From: Propioniciclava soli | Lineage (GTDB): Bacteria; Actinomycetota; Actinomycetes; Propionibacteriales; Propionibacteriaceae | Length of the DNA stretch: 64,000 nucleotides | Reading direction: 5' to 3' | Assembly: GCF_014858005.1 (NCBI RefSeq) | Contig: NZ_JACYOT010000006.1 | Location: 186,001-250,000 of the forward strand | In this document: positions 16,692-25,428 of the stretch, piece by piece | Position numbering within the stretch: position 1 is the stretch's first letter | Layout: the number at the start of each line of letters is the position of its first letter | Made by a program: the position numbers and the translations under genes | The notes under the pieces: generated by a model | What the model saw: only the letters and a program-made list of their open reading frames with translations | What the model was told of the DNA's origin: nothing | The model's database searches: none

Positions 16692-16851
16692 CCCTGTCGT
16701 TGACGGCGCCTCCCTGCCGGTGGACGCGCCACCCTGTCGTTGACGGCGCCTCCCTGCCGGTGGACGCGCCGCCCTGTCGTTGACGGCGCCTCCCTGCCGG
16801 TGGGCGCGCCGCCCTGTCGTTGACGGCGCCTCCCTGCCGGTGGGCGCGCCG
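16692..16851. repeat. 40-bp direct tandem repeat, four copies
   Basis: Four head-to-tail units start at 16692, 16732, 16772 and 16812. Each contains CCCTGTCGTTGACGGCG, then CCTCCCTGCCGGTGG and ACGCGCC. Units differ at only two or three positions (for example GGAC versus GGGC). There is no variable spacer. Confidence 0.9.
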
Positions 16852-16870
16852 CCCCGCCCGAAGCCCTCCT

Positions 16871-16892
16871 CCCTAGCGTTGCAACGCTAGGG
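16871..16892. repeat. 22-bp perfect palindrome
   Basis: CCCTAGCGTTG is followed immediately by its reverse complement CAACGCTAGGG. It is isolated from any start codon (distance to the nearest gene is over 200 bp), so it is not an obvious operator. It may be a repetitive palindromic element or a protein-binding site. Confidence 0.7.
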
Positions 16893-17134
16893 GAGTGCGC
16901 GAACGGCAGGGAGGCGTCCGGAGGGGCAGGGAGGCGCTCGGGACGGCAGGGGAGACCACGGGGGCAGGGGTAGAGGCGGAGTTTGAGGCCGGAGTGTGCG
17001 TGTCGCGCCGTCCCCGGAGCCCGGGCCGCCCCGGGCCACGGGGCGAGCTGTGGCGCCACGAGTGCGCACGGTCTACCAGGACGGGCCCTGCGCCACCAGG
17101 ACCGCAGCACCTGCGACCCACCGTCCGGGAGACC

Positions 17135-17722
17135 TCAGCCGCCCGAGGGCCCCTGGGAGTCAGCCTGCCCGAGCTCGGTGAAACCGGACGACGCCAACGC
17201 CGCTGCGACGGCGGGGTCGGACGTCCGCACCTGGATCGAGCGGGCCCCCATGCGGGTGGCCCACCAGGCGGCGTCCACCCAGATCGCCGGTGAGCCGCCG
17301 CCGAGCGTCACCCACTCGCCCTCGAACCGCGCCGCCACCCCGTCGAAGTCCGCGGCAGCCCCCCACGCCGGCACCGCAGCCGGCGGCGTCCGATCCGCCA
17401 GCAACGCGCTGATTCGCGCCACCCACGGCACCCCCGCCACGCCGGCCCGCGCGGCCAGGTCGTCCAGCAGCGAACGGGGCGTGGCCACCGGGTTGCGCCC
17501 CAGCGCCACGGCGACGCGGCGGGCGGCGCCAACGTCCGAACGGGCCACGGCATGCTCGGTGCCACGTCGGTCGACGACGGCGACGGCCGCCTCGGTCAAC
17601 CTGGTCACGAACCCCATCACCTCCCGCTTGCCTGCCTCGTCAGCCACCAGAAGGCTCACCCTTTCCCCCACCCGCAGGGGTGGCGTGAGGGTGACGATGA
17701 GATCGGGAGCGGTGTCGTTCAC
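17135..17722 (-). CDS. Conserved SH3-like/acetyltransferase-related protein (Rv0428c-like)
   Basis: This 195-residue cytoplasmic protein has no membrane segment. The N-terminal 70 residues ([27 protein letters not shown]) resemble the small beta-barrel domain at the front of Rv0428c-type GNAT proteins. The C-terminus ([38 protein letters not shown]) looks like the last strands of an acetyltransferase fold, but the acetyl-CoA loop is not clearly seen. GTG 17722 is preceded by GAAAGG. It diverges from the ferredoxin gene with 69 bp between. Function is not assignable with confidence. Confidence 0.65.
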   Translation of the reverse strand: MNDTAPDLIVTLTPPLRVGERVSLLVADEAGKREVMGFVTRLTEAAVAVVDRRGTEHAVARSDVGAARRVAVALGRNPVATPRSLLDDLAARAGVAGVPWVARISALLADRTPPAAVPAWGAAADFDGVAARFEGEWVTLGGGSPAIWVDAAWWATRMGARSIQVRTSDPAVAAALASSGFTELGQADSQGPSGG

Positions 17723-17742
17723 AAGGGGCCTTTCGTGCGGGG

Positions 17743-17748
17743 TACGAT
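17743..17748 (+). promoter_or_regulatory. -10 box (TACGAT) for the ferredoxin gene
   Basis: TACGAT lies 43 nt before the fdxA start. Here, unlike several neighbours, a leader with a CAGGAG ribosome site (about 17780-17785) is present. Confidence 0.4.
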
Positions 17749-17791
17749 GAGCGGGCACGCCCCAGCGAGCCCGAACTACAGGAGCGGATAC

Positions 17792-18112
17792 ATGACCTAC
17801 GTGATCACCCAGCCGTGCGTCGACGTCAAGGACCTCGCCTGCGTCGAGGAGTGCCCCGTCGACTGCATCTACGAGGGTAACCGCATGCTGTACATCCAGC
17901 CCGACGAGTGCGTCGACTGCGGTGCGTGCGAGCCCGTCTGCCCCGTCGAGGCCATCTACTACGAAGACGACGTGCCGGCGGACCAGGCCCAGTTCTACGA
18001 CGCCAACGTCAAGTTCTTCGACACCATCGGCAGCCCGGGTGGTGCCGCCAAGATGGGCAAGATCGACGCCGACCACGCGCTCGTCGAGGCGCTGCCGCCC
18101 CAGGGCGAGTGA
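17792..18112 (+). CDS. fdxA: 7Fe ferredoxin (3Fe-4S / 4Fe-4S)
   Basis: This soluble electron carrier has 106 residues. Cysteines C9, C17, C21 and C25 lie in the first motif ([17 protein letters not shown]). C40, C43, C46 and C50 lie in the second ([12 protein letters not shown]). The C9-x7-C17-x3-C21-P spacing is that of the Mycobacterium/Thermus-type ferredoxin with one 3Fe-4S and one 4Fe-4S cluster. The C-terminal [17 protein letters not shown] tail is typical of actinobacterial FdxA/FdxC. Its TGA overlaps a GTG start of dapC, a conserved pairing in actinobacteria. Confidence 0.95.
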   Translation: MTYVITQPCVDVKDLACVEECPVDCIYEGNRMLYIQPDECVDCGACEPVCPVEAIYYEDDVPADQAQFYDANVKFFDTIGSPGGAAKMGKIDADHALVEALPPQGE

Positions 18113-19227
18113 CCCCGGGCGTGAGCGTGCCCCTCTCGGCCCGCCTGCCCGACTTCCCGTGGGACACCATTGCGGGCGCGCGTGAGCGCGCCCGTTCCCA
18201 TGCGGGCGGCCTGATTGATCTCAGCGTCGGGACGCCCGTCGACCCCGTTCCCGCCCTCGCGACGCAGGCGCTCACCGACGCGGCCCCGGCTTGGGCGGGC
18301 TACCCGACGGTGTGGGGGACGCCGGCGCTGCGGCAGGCGATCCGCGCGTACGCCGAGCAGCGCTGGAACAGCGTGCCCCTCGAGGACGCGAATGTGCTGC
18401 CCGTCGTGGGCACCAAGGAGCTGGTGGCGCACCTGCCGCTCCAGCTCGGCCTGGGCGCCGGTGACGTCGTCGTCATCCCCACCACCGCCTACCCGACGTA
18501 CGAGGTCGGCGCCCGCATCGCCGGGGCGGAGGTGCTCGCCACCGACGACCCGGCGGAGGCGGCGGCCGCGCAGCCCAGGCTCATCTGGATCAACTCCCCG
18601 GCCAACCCGCACGGCGCCATCCTGACCGCTCAACAAGTCGCGGCCTGGGTGGACGCCGCCCGTGCGGCCGGGTCAGTGCTCGCGTCCGACGAGTGCTACG
18701 GCGAGTTCGCGTGGGACGCCGAGCCCGTCAGCGTGCTCGACCCGGCCGTGAATGGCGGATCGCTCGACGGCCTCATCGCGGCCTTCTCGCTGTCCAAGCG
18801 CTCCAACGTCGCCGGCTATCGGGCCGGGTTCCTGGCCGGCTGCGCAGTCATCCTCACCGAGCTGCTTGGCGTCCGCAAGCACTCCGGGCTCATGGTGCCC
18901 GGGCCCGTGCAGGCCGCGATGGTGGCGTTGCTCGGCGACGACGCGCACGTGGCCGAGCAGCGCGAGCGGTATCGCCGCCGACGCGCGCTGCTGCGCCCCG
19001 CGCTGGAGGCCGCCGGTTTCCGCATCGACCACTCCGAGGGCTCGCTCTACCTGTGGGCGACGCGCGGCGAGGACTGCCGCGCCACCGTCGACTGGCTGGC
19101 CGAGCGCGGCATCCTCGTCGCGCCCGGTGACTTCTACGGCGAGGCCGGACGCCGCCACGTCCGCGTGGCGCTCACGGCGTCCGACGAGCGGAGCGACGCT
19201 GCGGTGGAGCGGCTGAGGCAGGACTGA
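18109..19227 (+). CDS. dapC: Succinyldiaminopimelate transaminase
   Basis: This PLP-dependent class I/II aminotransferase of 372 residues converts N-succinyl-2-amino-6-ketopimelate to N-succinyl-LL-diaminopimelate. [16 protein letters not shown] is typical of the DapC N-terminus. [11 protein letters not shown] and [10 protein letters not shown] are fold motifs, DECYGEF carries the PLP-ring Asp, and [15 protein letters not shown] holds the Schiff-base Lys. GTG 18109 overlaps the ferredoxin stop (GTGA) with AGGGCGA upstream; GTG 18121 is an alternative giving four fewer residues. It works with dapD, dapE and dapA in this window. Confidence 0.93.
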   Translation: MTPGVSVPLSARLPDFPWDTIAGARERARSHAGGLIDLSVGTPVDPVPALATQALTDAAPAWAGYPTVWGTPALRQAIRAYAEQRWNSVPLEDANVLPVVGTKELVAHLPLQLGLGAGDVVVIPTTAYPTYEVGARIAGAEVLATDDPAEAAAAQPRLIWINSPANPHGAILTAQQVAAWVDAARAAGSVLASDECYGEFAWDAEPVSVLDPAVNGGSLDGLIAAFSLSKRSNVAGYRAGFLAGCAVILTELLGVRKHSGLMVPGPVQAAMVALLGDDAHVAEQRERYRRRRALLRPALEAAGFRIDHSEGSLYLWATRGEDCRATVDWLAERGILVAPGDFYGEAGRRHVRVALTASDERSDAAVERLRQD

Positions 19228-19527
19228 GCGGCGTGGCGGGTCTGCCACCTGTGCCACGACCGGCTGTGTACTCCTCATACCAAAGTACGAGAATGCAACC
19301 CGAACGGTACCGATGGCTCGCCCTAAGGGACGAATTCTCCCTTCAAGCTCGCTCCGGAGTGCTTCCGGGGCCTAGAGTCCACGCACACGTCGTGGACGTG
19401 GAGGCGAGTGACGCCAGTTCTAGGAATTTGATCCGGGCTGCCAGCAATGCAGAGATCTGGGCAACATGGCAGTGAACAGATGCTGCACGCGGCGGGACTG
19501 CCAATATCTTGCGAGGTGTGGGTGAAC
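19228..19527. other. 300-bp intergenic region with dyad elements, lower GC
   Basis: This gap after dapC is visibly less GC-rich than its surroundings. It contains the 18-bp dyad CTCATAC-CAAA-GTACGAG (19274-19291), the palindrome CGGTACCG shortly after, and AAGGGA/TCCCTT arms around GAATTC at about 19325-19345. No gene with good coding character is seen. It probably holds the promoter and operator of the small membrane protein that follows. Confidence 0.5.
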
Positions 19528-19890
19528 ATGATCGGACGTGAAGTCTCCTGGATGCGGGCCGCCGTGGCTGTCCTCCTCGTCGGACTCCTCTGGTGGGGGT
19601 GGACCGCTGACATCGGGGCTGCTGCCGCCTGGCAGTCCCGGGTGTTCGTCGTCGTCGCCGCCCTCACGGTGTGGGCCGCCTTCGCGAGCCGCTCGCGCGC
19701 CGCACGGGCGGCGGCGCTCCTGGGCCTCGGCGTCAGTGTCGGCATCGCGCTGACGGCCACGGACTGGCCGGCCGTACTCGCCAGCAGCAGGGGAGCCTGG
19801 ATGGTGTGGTTCCTCCCCGGCTTGGCGGTGCTGGTCCTACGGTCGTTGCGGTTCAGCGCCCTCGAGAGCGACCGCCCCGCGCTCGTCTGA
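19528..19890 (+). CDS. Small hypothetical integral membrane protein
   Basis: This protein has 120 residues with three to four hydrophobic segments: AAVAVLLVGLLWWGW, FVVVAALTVWAAFA, AALLGLGVSVGIAL and GAWMVWFLPGLAVLVL. A basic loop (SRSRAARA) separates helices 2 and 3. ATG 19528 has GAGG upstream; ATG 19552 and the upstream ATG 19447 are possible alternatives. It is convergent with transaldolase. No family was recognised. Confidence 0.55.
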   Translation: MIGREVSWMRAAVAVLLVGLLWWGWTADIGAAAAWQSRVFVVVAALTVWAAFASRSRAARAAALLGLGVSVGIALTATDWPAVLASSRGAWMVWFLPGLAVLVLRSLRFSALESDRPALV

Positions 19891-19932
19891 GGCGACTCAG
19901 CCGCCGGGCCGGACGGCGACCCGCCGGCGACC

Positions 19933-21126
19933 TCAGGAGCGGCCCTCGGCGCCCTGATCGGAGGCCTTGCCCAGCTCGCCCTCGACGCTGTCGAGCAGCT
20001 CCTGCCACGACTTCTCGAACTTGTCGAGACCCTCGGTCTCGAGCTGCTCGACGACCTGGTCGTAGGAGACGCCGACCCGCTCCAGGTCGTCGAGGACCTG
20101 CTGGGCCTCGGCGTAGGAGCCGGTGATCGTGTCACCCGTCAGCTCACCGTGGTCCACCGTCGCCTCCAGCGTCGTGCCGGGCATGGTGTTGACGGTGTGG
20201 GCGGCGACCAGCTCGGTGACGTAGAGGGTGTCGGGGTACTCGGGGTTCTTGACCCCGGTCGAGGCCCACAGCGGGCGCTGCACGTGCGCCCCGTCGTCGG
20301 CCAGCGCATCCCAGCGGTCCGTGGCGCAGACTTCCTCGAAGGCCCGGTAGGCGAGCCGGGCATTCGCCAGACCGGCCTTGCCGCGCAGCGCGAGCGCCTC
20401 CTCGGAGCCGATCGCCTCCAGCCGCCCGTCGATCTCGGCGTCCACGCGCGAGACGAAGAAGCTGGCCACGGAACGGATCGTGGTGAGGTCGGCGCCCTTG
20501 TCGCGGGCCTGTTCCAGGCCGGCGAGGTAGGCGTCCATGACCCCGCGGTAGCGGTCGAGGCTGAAGATCAGGGTGACATTCACGCTGATCCCCGCAGCCA
20601 ACACCTGGGTGATCGCAGGCAGCCCCTCGACCGTCGCCGGAATCTTGATGAGCAGGTTGGGCCGGTCGATCTGGGCCCACAGCCGCTTCGCCATCGCGAC
20701 CGTGCCGTCGGTGTCCCTGGCCAACCGGGGGTCGACCTCGATGGAGACGCGGCCGTCCTGCCCGGCGGTCCGCTCGTAGGTCGGCAGGAAGGCGTCGCAG
20801 GCGTCCGCCACGTCCCGGGTCGTGATGGCGAACACCGCCTCGTCGACGTCGGCGCCCCGGCCGGCCAGCTCGGCGACCTGCCCGCTGTAGGCCTCTCCCT
20901 CGGAGAGCGCCGTGGCGAAGATGGTGGGGTTGGTGGTGACGCCGAGCACGCCGCGGTCGATGTAACCGTCCAGGTCGCCGTCGGCGAGCATGGGGCGGTT
21001 CAGGTCGTCCAGCCACACCGAGACGCCGGCGTCGGCCAACTCGTGCAGGGTGGTCCGGGCCTGTTCGCGATCAGCGGTCGCGCCCTGGGTGGGCTCCGGG
21101 GTGGGCTTGCCGTCACTGTTCGTCAT
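19933..21126 (-). CDS. tal: Transaldolase
   Basis: This Schiff-base aldolase of the non-oxidative pentose phosphate pathway has 397 residues, the long actinobacterial type. The transaldolase signature [16 protein letters not shown] lies near the N-terminus. The catalytic Lys is in [31 protein letters not shown] and [11 protein letters not shown] are further core elements. Its N-terminal 25 residues are a polar extension. It follows the second transketolase with a 17-nt gap on the minus strand, so tkt2-tal form one operon. AAAGGGAT precedes ATG 21126. Confidence 0.95.
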   Translation of the reverse strand: MTNSDGKPTPEPTQGATADREQARTTLHELADAGVSVWLDDLNRPMLADGDLDGYIDRGVLGVTTNPTIFATALSEGEAYSGQVAELAGRGADVDEAVFAITTRDVADACDAFLPTYERTAGQDGRVSIEVDPRLARDTDGTVAMAKRLWAQIDRPNLLIKIPATVEGLPAITQVLAAGISVNVTLIFSLDRYRGVMDAYLAGLEQARDKGADLTTIRSVASFFVSRVDAEIDGRLEAIGSEEALALRGKAGLANARLAYRAFEEVCATDRWDALADDGAHVQRPLWASTGVKNPEYPDTLYVTELVAAHTVNTMPGTTLEATVDHGELTGDTITGSYAEAQQVLDDLERVGVSYDQVVEQLETEGLDKFEKSWQELLDSVEGELGKASDQGAEGRS

Positions 21127-21144
21127 GATCGATCCCTTTCGTGG

Positions 21145-23460
21145 TCACTTCTGTGTCTCATCGGTGGACCGGGTGCCGCCCTCGTGGGCGTCGCCCAGCG
21201 TGCTCTCGTCGTCCCTCGGTTCCTTCGGGGTGGAGCCGCCCGGGTGGGCCGGGGCCTCCCCCCGCACCGCGGCCAACGACTCCCGGGCCGCGGCCTCGAC
21301 CGCCTCCGCGGTGATCCCGAACTCGCGGTAGAGGGTTTCGTAGTCGGCGGAGGCGCCGAAGTGCTCGATGCTCACGATCCGGCCGGCGTCGCCGACCAGC
21401 TCGCGCCAGCCCTGCGCAATGCCCGCCTCGACCGACACGCGGGCCCGGACGTCCTTCGGCAGCACCTGGTCGCGGTAGCTCTCGTCCTGCTCCTCAAACC
21501 ACTCACGGCAGGGCAGGGACACCACGCGGGTGGGGACGCCGTCGGCCTGCAGCGCCTCTCGGGCCTGCACCGCGAGCTGCACCTCCGAGCCGGTGGCGAT
21601 CAGGATCACCTGCGGCTCACCGCCCTCGGCCTCGGCCAGCACGTAACCGCCCCGGGCGACGCCCTCGGCGGATGCCAGACCTCCGTCCCCCCGCTCGAAG
21701 GTGGGGACGTTCTGCCGGGTGAGCGCCAGCGCGGACGGGTGGTCCACCGTCTGGAGGATGGTCCGCCAGGCGACCGCGGTCTCGTTGGCGTCCGCGGGAC
21801 GCACCACGTCGAGGCCGGGGATGGCCCGCAGCGCGGCCAGGTGCTCGATGGGCTGGTGGGTCGGGCCGTCCTCGCCCAGGCCTATGCTGTCGTGCGTCCA
21901 CACGTAGACGACCGCCAGCTGCTGGATGGAGGCGAGCCGTACGGCGGGGCGCATGTAGTCGCTGAACACCAGGAAGGTGCCGCCGTACGGGCGCGTCAGG
22001 CCCTCCAGCGCGATGCCGTTCAGGATCATCCCCATGGCGTGCTCGCGAATGCCGAAGTGCATCGTGCGGCCGTAGGCGTCCCCGGGGAACTTGGCGGTCG
22101 CCTTGGCGGCGGGGACGAAGCTGGGAGCACCCTTCATCGTCGTGTTGTTGGAGCCCGCGAGATCGGCCGAGCCGCCCCACAGCTCGGGCATCACCGGTGC
22201 GAGAGCGGTGAGCACCTCGCCCGAGGCCTTGCGGGTCGCCATGCCCTTGGCGTCGGCATCGAACACCGGCACGGCTTTCTGGAGGTCCTCGTCCGAGGGC
22301 AGCTCCTTGGCGAGGAGTCGGTCCAGCAGGCGGGTCGCCTCCGGGTTGGCCTCGCGCCAGGCCTCGTAGCTCTCCTGCCAGGCGGCATGGGCATCGCGCC
22401 CCCGCTCGACGACCTTCCGGGCGTGGGCGAGCACGCCCTCCTCCTCGGGGAAGGTCACCTCGGGGTCGAAGCCGAGCAGCTTCTTGGTGGCCGCCACCTC
22501 GTCGGCACCGAGCGCGGAGCCGTGCGCCTCGCCCGTGTCCCGGGCGTCCGGGGCGGGCCAGGCGATGATCGTGCGGAGGATGACCAGGGTGGGCTTGTCG
22601 GTGCGCTCGCGGGAGGCCTGCAACGCCGCGTGGAGGGCGTCCACGTCCTCCACGTAGTCGCCGGCGCGCCGCTCCACATCCGATCGGTCCTCGACGGCCT
22701 CGCCACTGGCGCCCGCGCTGCCGCGCCAGTCGACCGTCTCGACGTGCCAGCCGTAGGCCTCGTAGCGCTTCGCGACGTCCTCGCTGAAGGAGATGTCGGT
22801 GTCGTCCTCGATCGAGATGAAGTTCTGGTCGTAGACGACCGTGAGGTTGCTCAGCTCCTGGTGGCCGGCGAGCGAGCAGGCCTCGCTGCTCACCCCCTCC
22901 ATCATGTCGCCGTCGGAGGCGATGACCCAGATCTGGTGGTCGAAGGGCGATTCGCCGGGGGCGGCGTCCGGGTCGAGCAACCCGCGCTGACGGCGCTGGG
23001 CCATGGCCATGCCGACCGAGCTGGCCAGGCCGGAGCCGAGCGGGCCGGTCGTGATCTCCACGCCGGTGGTGTGGTGGACTTCGGGGTGGCCGGGCGTCGC
23101 GCTGCCCCAGGTGCGCAGCGCCTCCAGGTCGGACAGCTCCAGCCCGTAGCCGGAGAGGTAGAGCTGGATGTACTGGGTCAGGCTCGAATGGCCGGCCGAG
23201 AGCACGAACCGGTCGCGACCCAACCAGTGGGGGTCGGACGGGTCGTGGCGCATGACGTTCTGGTAGAGCAGGTAGGCCAGCGGGGCCAGGCTCATCGCGG
23301 TGCCCGGATGGCCGTTGCCCACCTTCTCGACCGCGTCGGCAGCCAGGACGCGCACGGTGTCGACGGCGCGGACGTCCGCGTCGGTCCAGCCGACCTGGTC
23401 GGCGACGGGGCGGGACAGGCTGTCGTCCCGGCCGGAGGTGTACTTGGTGGAATCGCTCAC
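21145..23460 (-). CDS. tkt: Transketolase (second copy, extended)
   Basis: This 771-residue transketolase is about 80 residues longer than the first copy. It has GNGHPGTAMSLAPLAYLLYQ, ASDGDMMEGVSSEACSLAG, GIREHAMGMILNGIALEG and VWTHDSIGLGEDGPTHQPIEH. The extra length comes from an insertion after HVETVDW (RGSAGASGEAVEDRSDVER) and an acidic/polar C-terminal tail after ESLAAVRGEAPAHP. GTG 23460 has CAGGAG 5 nt upstream. It is the first gene of the tkt-tal operon. Metal/ThDP ligands are intact, so it should be active; why two copies are kept is unclear. Confidence 0.94.
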   Translation of the reverse strand: MSDSTKYTSGRDDSLSRPVADQVGWTDADVRAVDTVRVLAADAVEKVGNGHPGTAMSLAPLAYLLYQNVMRHDPSDPHWLGRDRFVLSAGHSSLTQYIQLYLSGYGLELSDLEALRTWGSATPGHPEVHHTTGVEITTGPLGSGLASSVGMAMAQRRQRGLLDPDAAPGESPFDHQIWVIASDGDMMEGVSSEACSLAGHQELSNLTVVYDQNFISIEDDTDISFSEDVAKRYEAYGWHVETVDWRGSAGASGEAVEDRSDVERRAGDYVEDVDALHAALQASRERTDKPTLVILRTIIAWPAPDARDTGEAHGSALGADEVAATKKLLGFDPEVTFPEEEGVLAHARKVVERGRDAHAAWQESYEAWREANPEATRLLDRLLAKELPSDEDLQKAVPVFDADAKGMATRKASGEVLTALAPVMPELWGGSADLAGSNNTTMKGAPSFVPAAKATAKFPGDAYGRTMHFGIREHAMGMILNGIALEGLTRPYGGTFLVFSDYMRPAVRLASIQQLAVVYVWTHDSIGLGEDGPTHQPIEHLAALRAIPGLDVVRPADANETAVAWRTILQTVDHPSALALTRQNVPTFERGDGGLASAEGVARGGYVLAEAEGGEPQVILIATGSEVQLAVQAREALQADGVPTRVVSLPCREWFEEQDESYRDQVLPKDVRARVSVEAGIAQGWRELVGDAGRIVSIEHFGASADYETLYREFGITAEAVEAAARESLAAVRGEAPAHPGGSTPKEPRDDESTLGDAHEGGTRSTDETQK

Positions 23461-23589
23461 GGTGCTCCTGACGGTGCGGGGGTTCGGTCACAGCGGTGCC
23501 CGGGCAGCCTGGCGACCGGGCGGTACACGGCGACCCTATCCCGTCGGGCCCCCACCGGGTCGATCGTTGCCCACACCCGCAGGCGGGCC

Positions 23590-24462
23590 TCAGCCGCCGG
23601 GCGTCGGCGTGGGGGAGCCGAGATCGTCGAAGTGCACCGTGACCGTGGTGCCGCCGGCGCCCTCTCCGGCCCACCACGCGAAGCCGCGCGGGTCGGCCGT
23701 CCACGTGCGGCCCCCGAGCTCCACGCGAGTCAGGCCGTGGTTGGCGCGCTGGGCCACCGCGATCTGCGCCGCGGACCACGCAGCCCGGTTCGTGGGGGCC
23801 TCCACGACCACGCGGTCACCGGCGTCGCGCACCACCACGTCCGCGGGCAGCGTCCGCTCCAGGAACGCCGCGAGCCCGGCCGGGTCGCCGGCGGGCGGGT
23901 TCGCCACCCGGCACGAGAACGACGCCGGGGTCTGGCCGGTCAGCGAGCTCGCGATGCGCCGGGCGTTCTCGACGTGCTGGCGGTACGCCTCGGGGAAGCC
24001 CGAGCGCTGCACGGCCTGGGCGACGTCGTTGACGTCGCCCGTTTCCCAGCCGGGGATGGTCACGAGCGCGTCGTAGAAGCGGTCCGAGGCCCAGTACGGG
24101 TCCTGCACCTGCTCCGGGGTGCCCCACCCCTGGGAGGGCCGCTGCTGGAACAGGCCAAGGGAGTCCCGGTCACCGTGGTCCAGATTGCGCAGCCCGGATT
24201 CCTGGTACGCCGTCGCGAGCGCGATCGTCGCGGCCCGCGGCTCCAGCGCGTGCCGGGTGGACACCCCGGCGATGATCGACGCGTTGTGCGCCTGCTCGGT
24301 GGTGAGGGCCACGTCGGCGTCCGCCACCAGGGCGATGCACTGGTCGCTCAGGGGCAGCGGCTGGCGCTGGTAGCTGTACCACAGCACCACCGCGATGCCG
24401 GCCGCCACCGCGGCCAGTCCAAGCAGGATGACCGTGATGAGCAGGGTGCGGAGCGCGCGCAT
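23590..24462 (-). CDS. Membrane-anchored lysozyme-like protein
   Basis: This 290-residue protein has an N-terminal anchor (TLLITVILLGLAAVAAGIAVVLWYSY) and an exported domain. The core is the conserved actinobacterial block ALEPRAATIALATAYQESGLRNLDHGDRDSLGLFQQRPSQGWGTPEQVQDP. The Glu of YQESGL followed by SLGLFQ resembles the lysozyme/transglycosylase fold, although such proteins are often annotated as heavy-metal transporters. The C-terminus ends SPTPTPGG. It starts 5 nt after the dapD stop, so it is probably cotranscribed. Peptidoglycan cleavage is an inference. Confidence 0.75.
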   Translation of the reverse strand: MRALRTLLITVILLGLAAVAAGIAVVLWYSYQRQPLPLSDQCIALVADADVALTTEQAHNASIIAGVSTRHALEPRAATIALATAYQESGLRNLDHGDRDSLGLFQQRPSQGWGTPEQVQDPYWASDRFYDALVTIPGWETGDVNDVAQAVQRSGFPEAYRQHVENARRIASSLTGQTPASFSCRVANPPAGDPAGLAAFLERTLPADVVVRDAGDRVVVEAPTNRAAWSAAQIAVAQRANHGLTRVELGGRTWTADPRGFAWWAGEGAGGTTVTVHFDDLGSPTPTPGG

Positions 24463-24467
24463 GCGCC

Positions 24468-25406
24468 TCAGTTGGCGTGCAGGGCGGCGTTGAGCTCGAT
24501 GCCGGTGCCCTGGCGGTCCTTGACCCGGACGGCGCCGGAGACCGAGTCGCGGAAGAACAGCAGCCCGGAACCGCCCGAGAGCTCCACGGCCTTGACCACG
24601 GCGCCGTCCGGCAGGGTCACCTTGGTGCCGGCCGTCACGTACAGCCCGGCCTCGACGACGCAGTCGTCGCCCAACGAGATGCCCAGGCCGGCGTTCGCGC
24701 CGAGCAGGCAGCGCTCGCCGATCGAGATCTGCTGGGTGCCACCCCCCGACAGGGTGCCCATGATGGACGCCCCCCCGCCGATGTCGGATCCGTTGCCCAC
24801 GACCACCCCGGCCGAGATCCGGCCCTCGACCATGGACGCCCCCAGCGTGCCGGCGTTGAAGTTCACGAACCCCTCGTGCATGACGGTGGTGCCGGAGGCG
24901 AGGTGGGCGCCCAGGCGGACGCGGTCGGCGTCCGCCACCCGCACCCCGGCCGGCACGACGTAGTCGACCATGCGGGGGAACTTGTCCACCCCGTACACCG
25001 TGACCGGGCCCTTGGCGCGCAGCGCGAGGCGCGTCTCTTCGAAGCCCTCCACCGCACAGGGGCCGGCTGACGTCCACACCACGTTCGGCAGCACGCCGAA
25101 CAGACCGTCGAGGTTGAGCGTGCGGGGGGCGCACACCCGGGCCGACAGCAGGTGGAGCCGGAGGTAGGCGTCCGCCACGGACGCCGGCGCGGCGTCGAGG
25201 TCGATCTCGGTGAGCACCACCTCGGTGCTCACGCCGCGGTCCTCGTCCGTGGTGCGGGCCGCCATGAGCGCGCGCGGCGCCTCGGGCCCGTCGGGGGTAC
25301 CCAGCGCGGGGGAGGGGTACCACACGTCCAGGACGGCGTCCGCACCGATGGTGGTCGCGAGCCCCCAGCCCCAGGCGTGGCGGGTGGGCGTGGCGGAGTC
25401 AGTCAT
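24468..25406 (-). CDS. dapD: 2,3,4,5-tetrahydropyridine-2,6-dicarboxylate N-succinyltransferase
   Basis: DapD transfers succinyl from succinyl-CoA to tetrahydrodipicolinate, the committed succinylase step of lysine and meso-DAP synthesis. The 312-residue protein is the actinobacterial type. An N-terminal domain ([12 protein letters not shown]) is followed by a left-handed beta-helix of hexapeptide repeats ([36 protein letters not shown], then [24 protein letters not shown]). The C-terminal LNAALHAN is typical. ATG 25406 has AGGA upstream. Its neighbours are the lysozyme-like gene downstream and a membrane protein upstream, with dapE just beyond on the other strand. Confidence 0.96.
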   Translation of the reverse strand: MTDSATPTRHAWGWGLATTIGADAVLDVWYPSPALGTPDGPEAPRALMAARTTDEDRGVSTEVVLTEIDLDAAPASVADAYLRLHLLSARVCAPRTLNLDGLFGVLPNVVWTSAGPCAVEGFEETRLALRAKGPVTVYGVDKFPRMVDYVVPAGVRVADADRVRLGAHLASGTTVMHEGFVNFNAGTLGASMVEGRISAGVVVGNGSDIGGGASIMGTLSGGGTQQISIGERCLLGANAGLGISLGDDCVVEAGLYVTAGTKVTLPDGAVVKAVELSGGSGLLFFRDSVSGAVRVKDRQGTGIELNAALHAN

Positions 25407-25428
25407 GGCTTCCTGTCGGGTCGGGGGG

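Larger units (their letters stand above)
16426..17134. other. 709-bp gene-free, repeat-dense intergenic region
   Basis: No credible gene is seen between the VanW gene and the convergent SH3/acetyltransferase-like gene. The segment holds a near-duplicate of GAGCTGGGGCGCGCCGACSG at about 16433 and 16454. It also holds the CACGTGGCGCA-type array, a 40-bp tandem array and a 22-bp palindrome (listed separately). GGCAGGGAGGCG motifs at about 16905-16945 are inverted relative to CGCCTCCCTGCC in the tandem array, so the palindrome sits in the middle of a larger degenerate inverted arrangement. Confidence 0.7.

Noticed and set aside
16692-16851. CRISPR-like array of 40-bp units.
   Set aside because: Continuous tandem repeat without spacers.
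17135-18076. A longer minus-strand protein (313 codons) including the ferredoxin region.
   Set aside because: The extra N-terminal part is antisense to fdxA; GTG 17722 gives the plausible protein.
20149-24963. A 1604-codon open frame antisense to tal, tkt2 and dapD.
   Set aside because: It arises from high-GC codon bias on the opposite strand. Its translation is low-complexity (Arg, Gly, Val, His) and the sense genes match known families.
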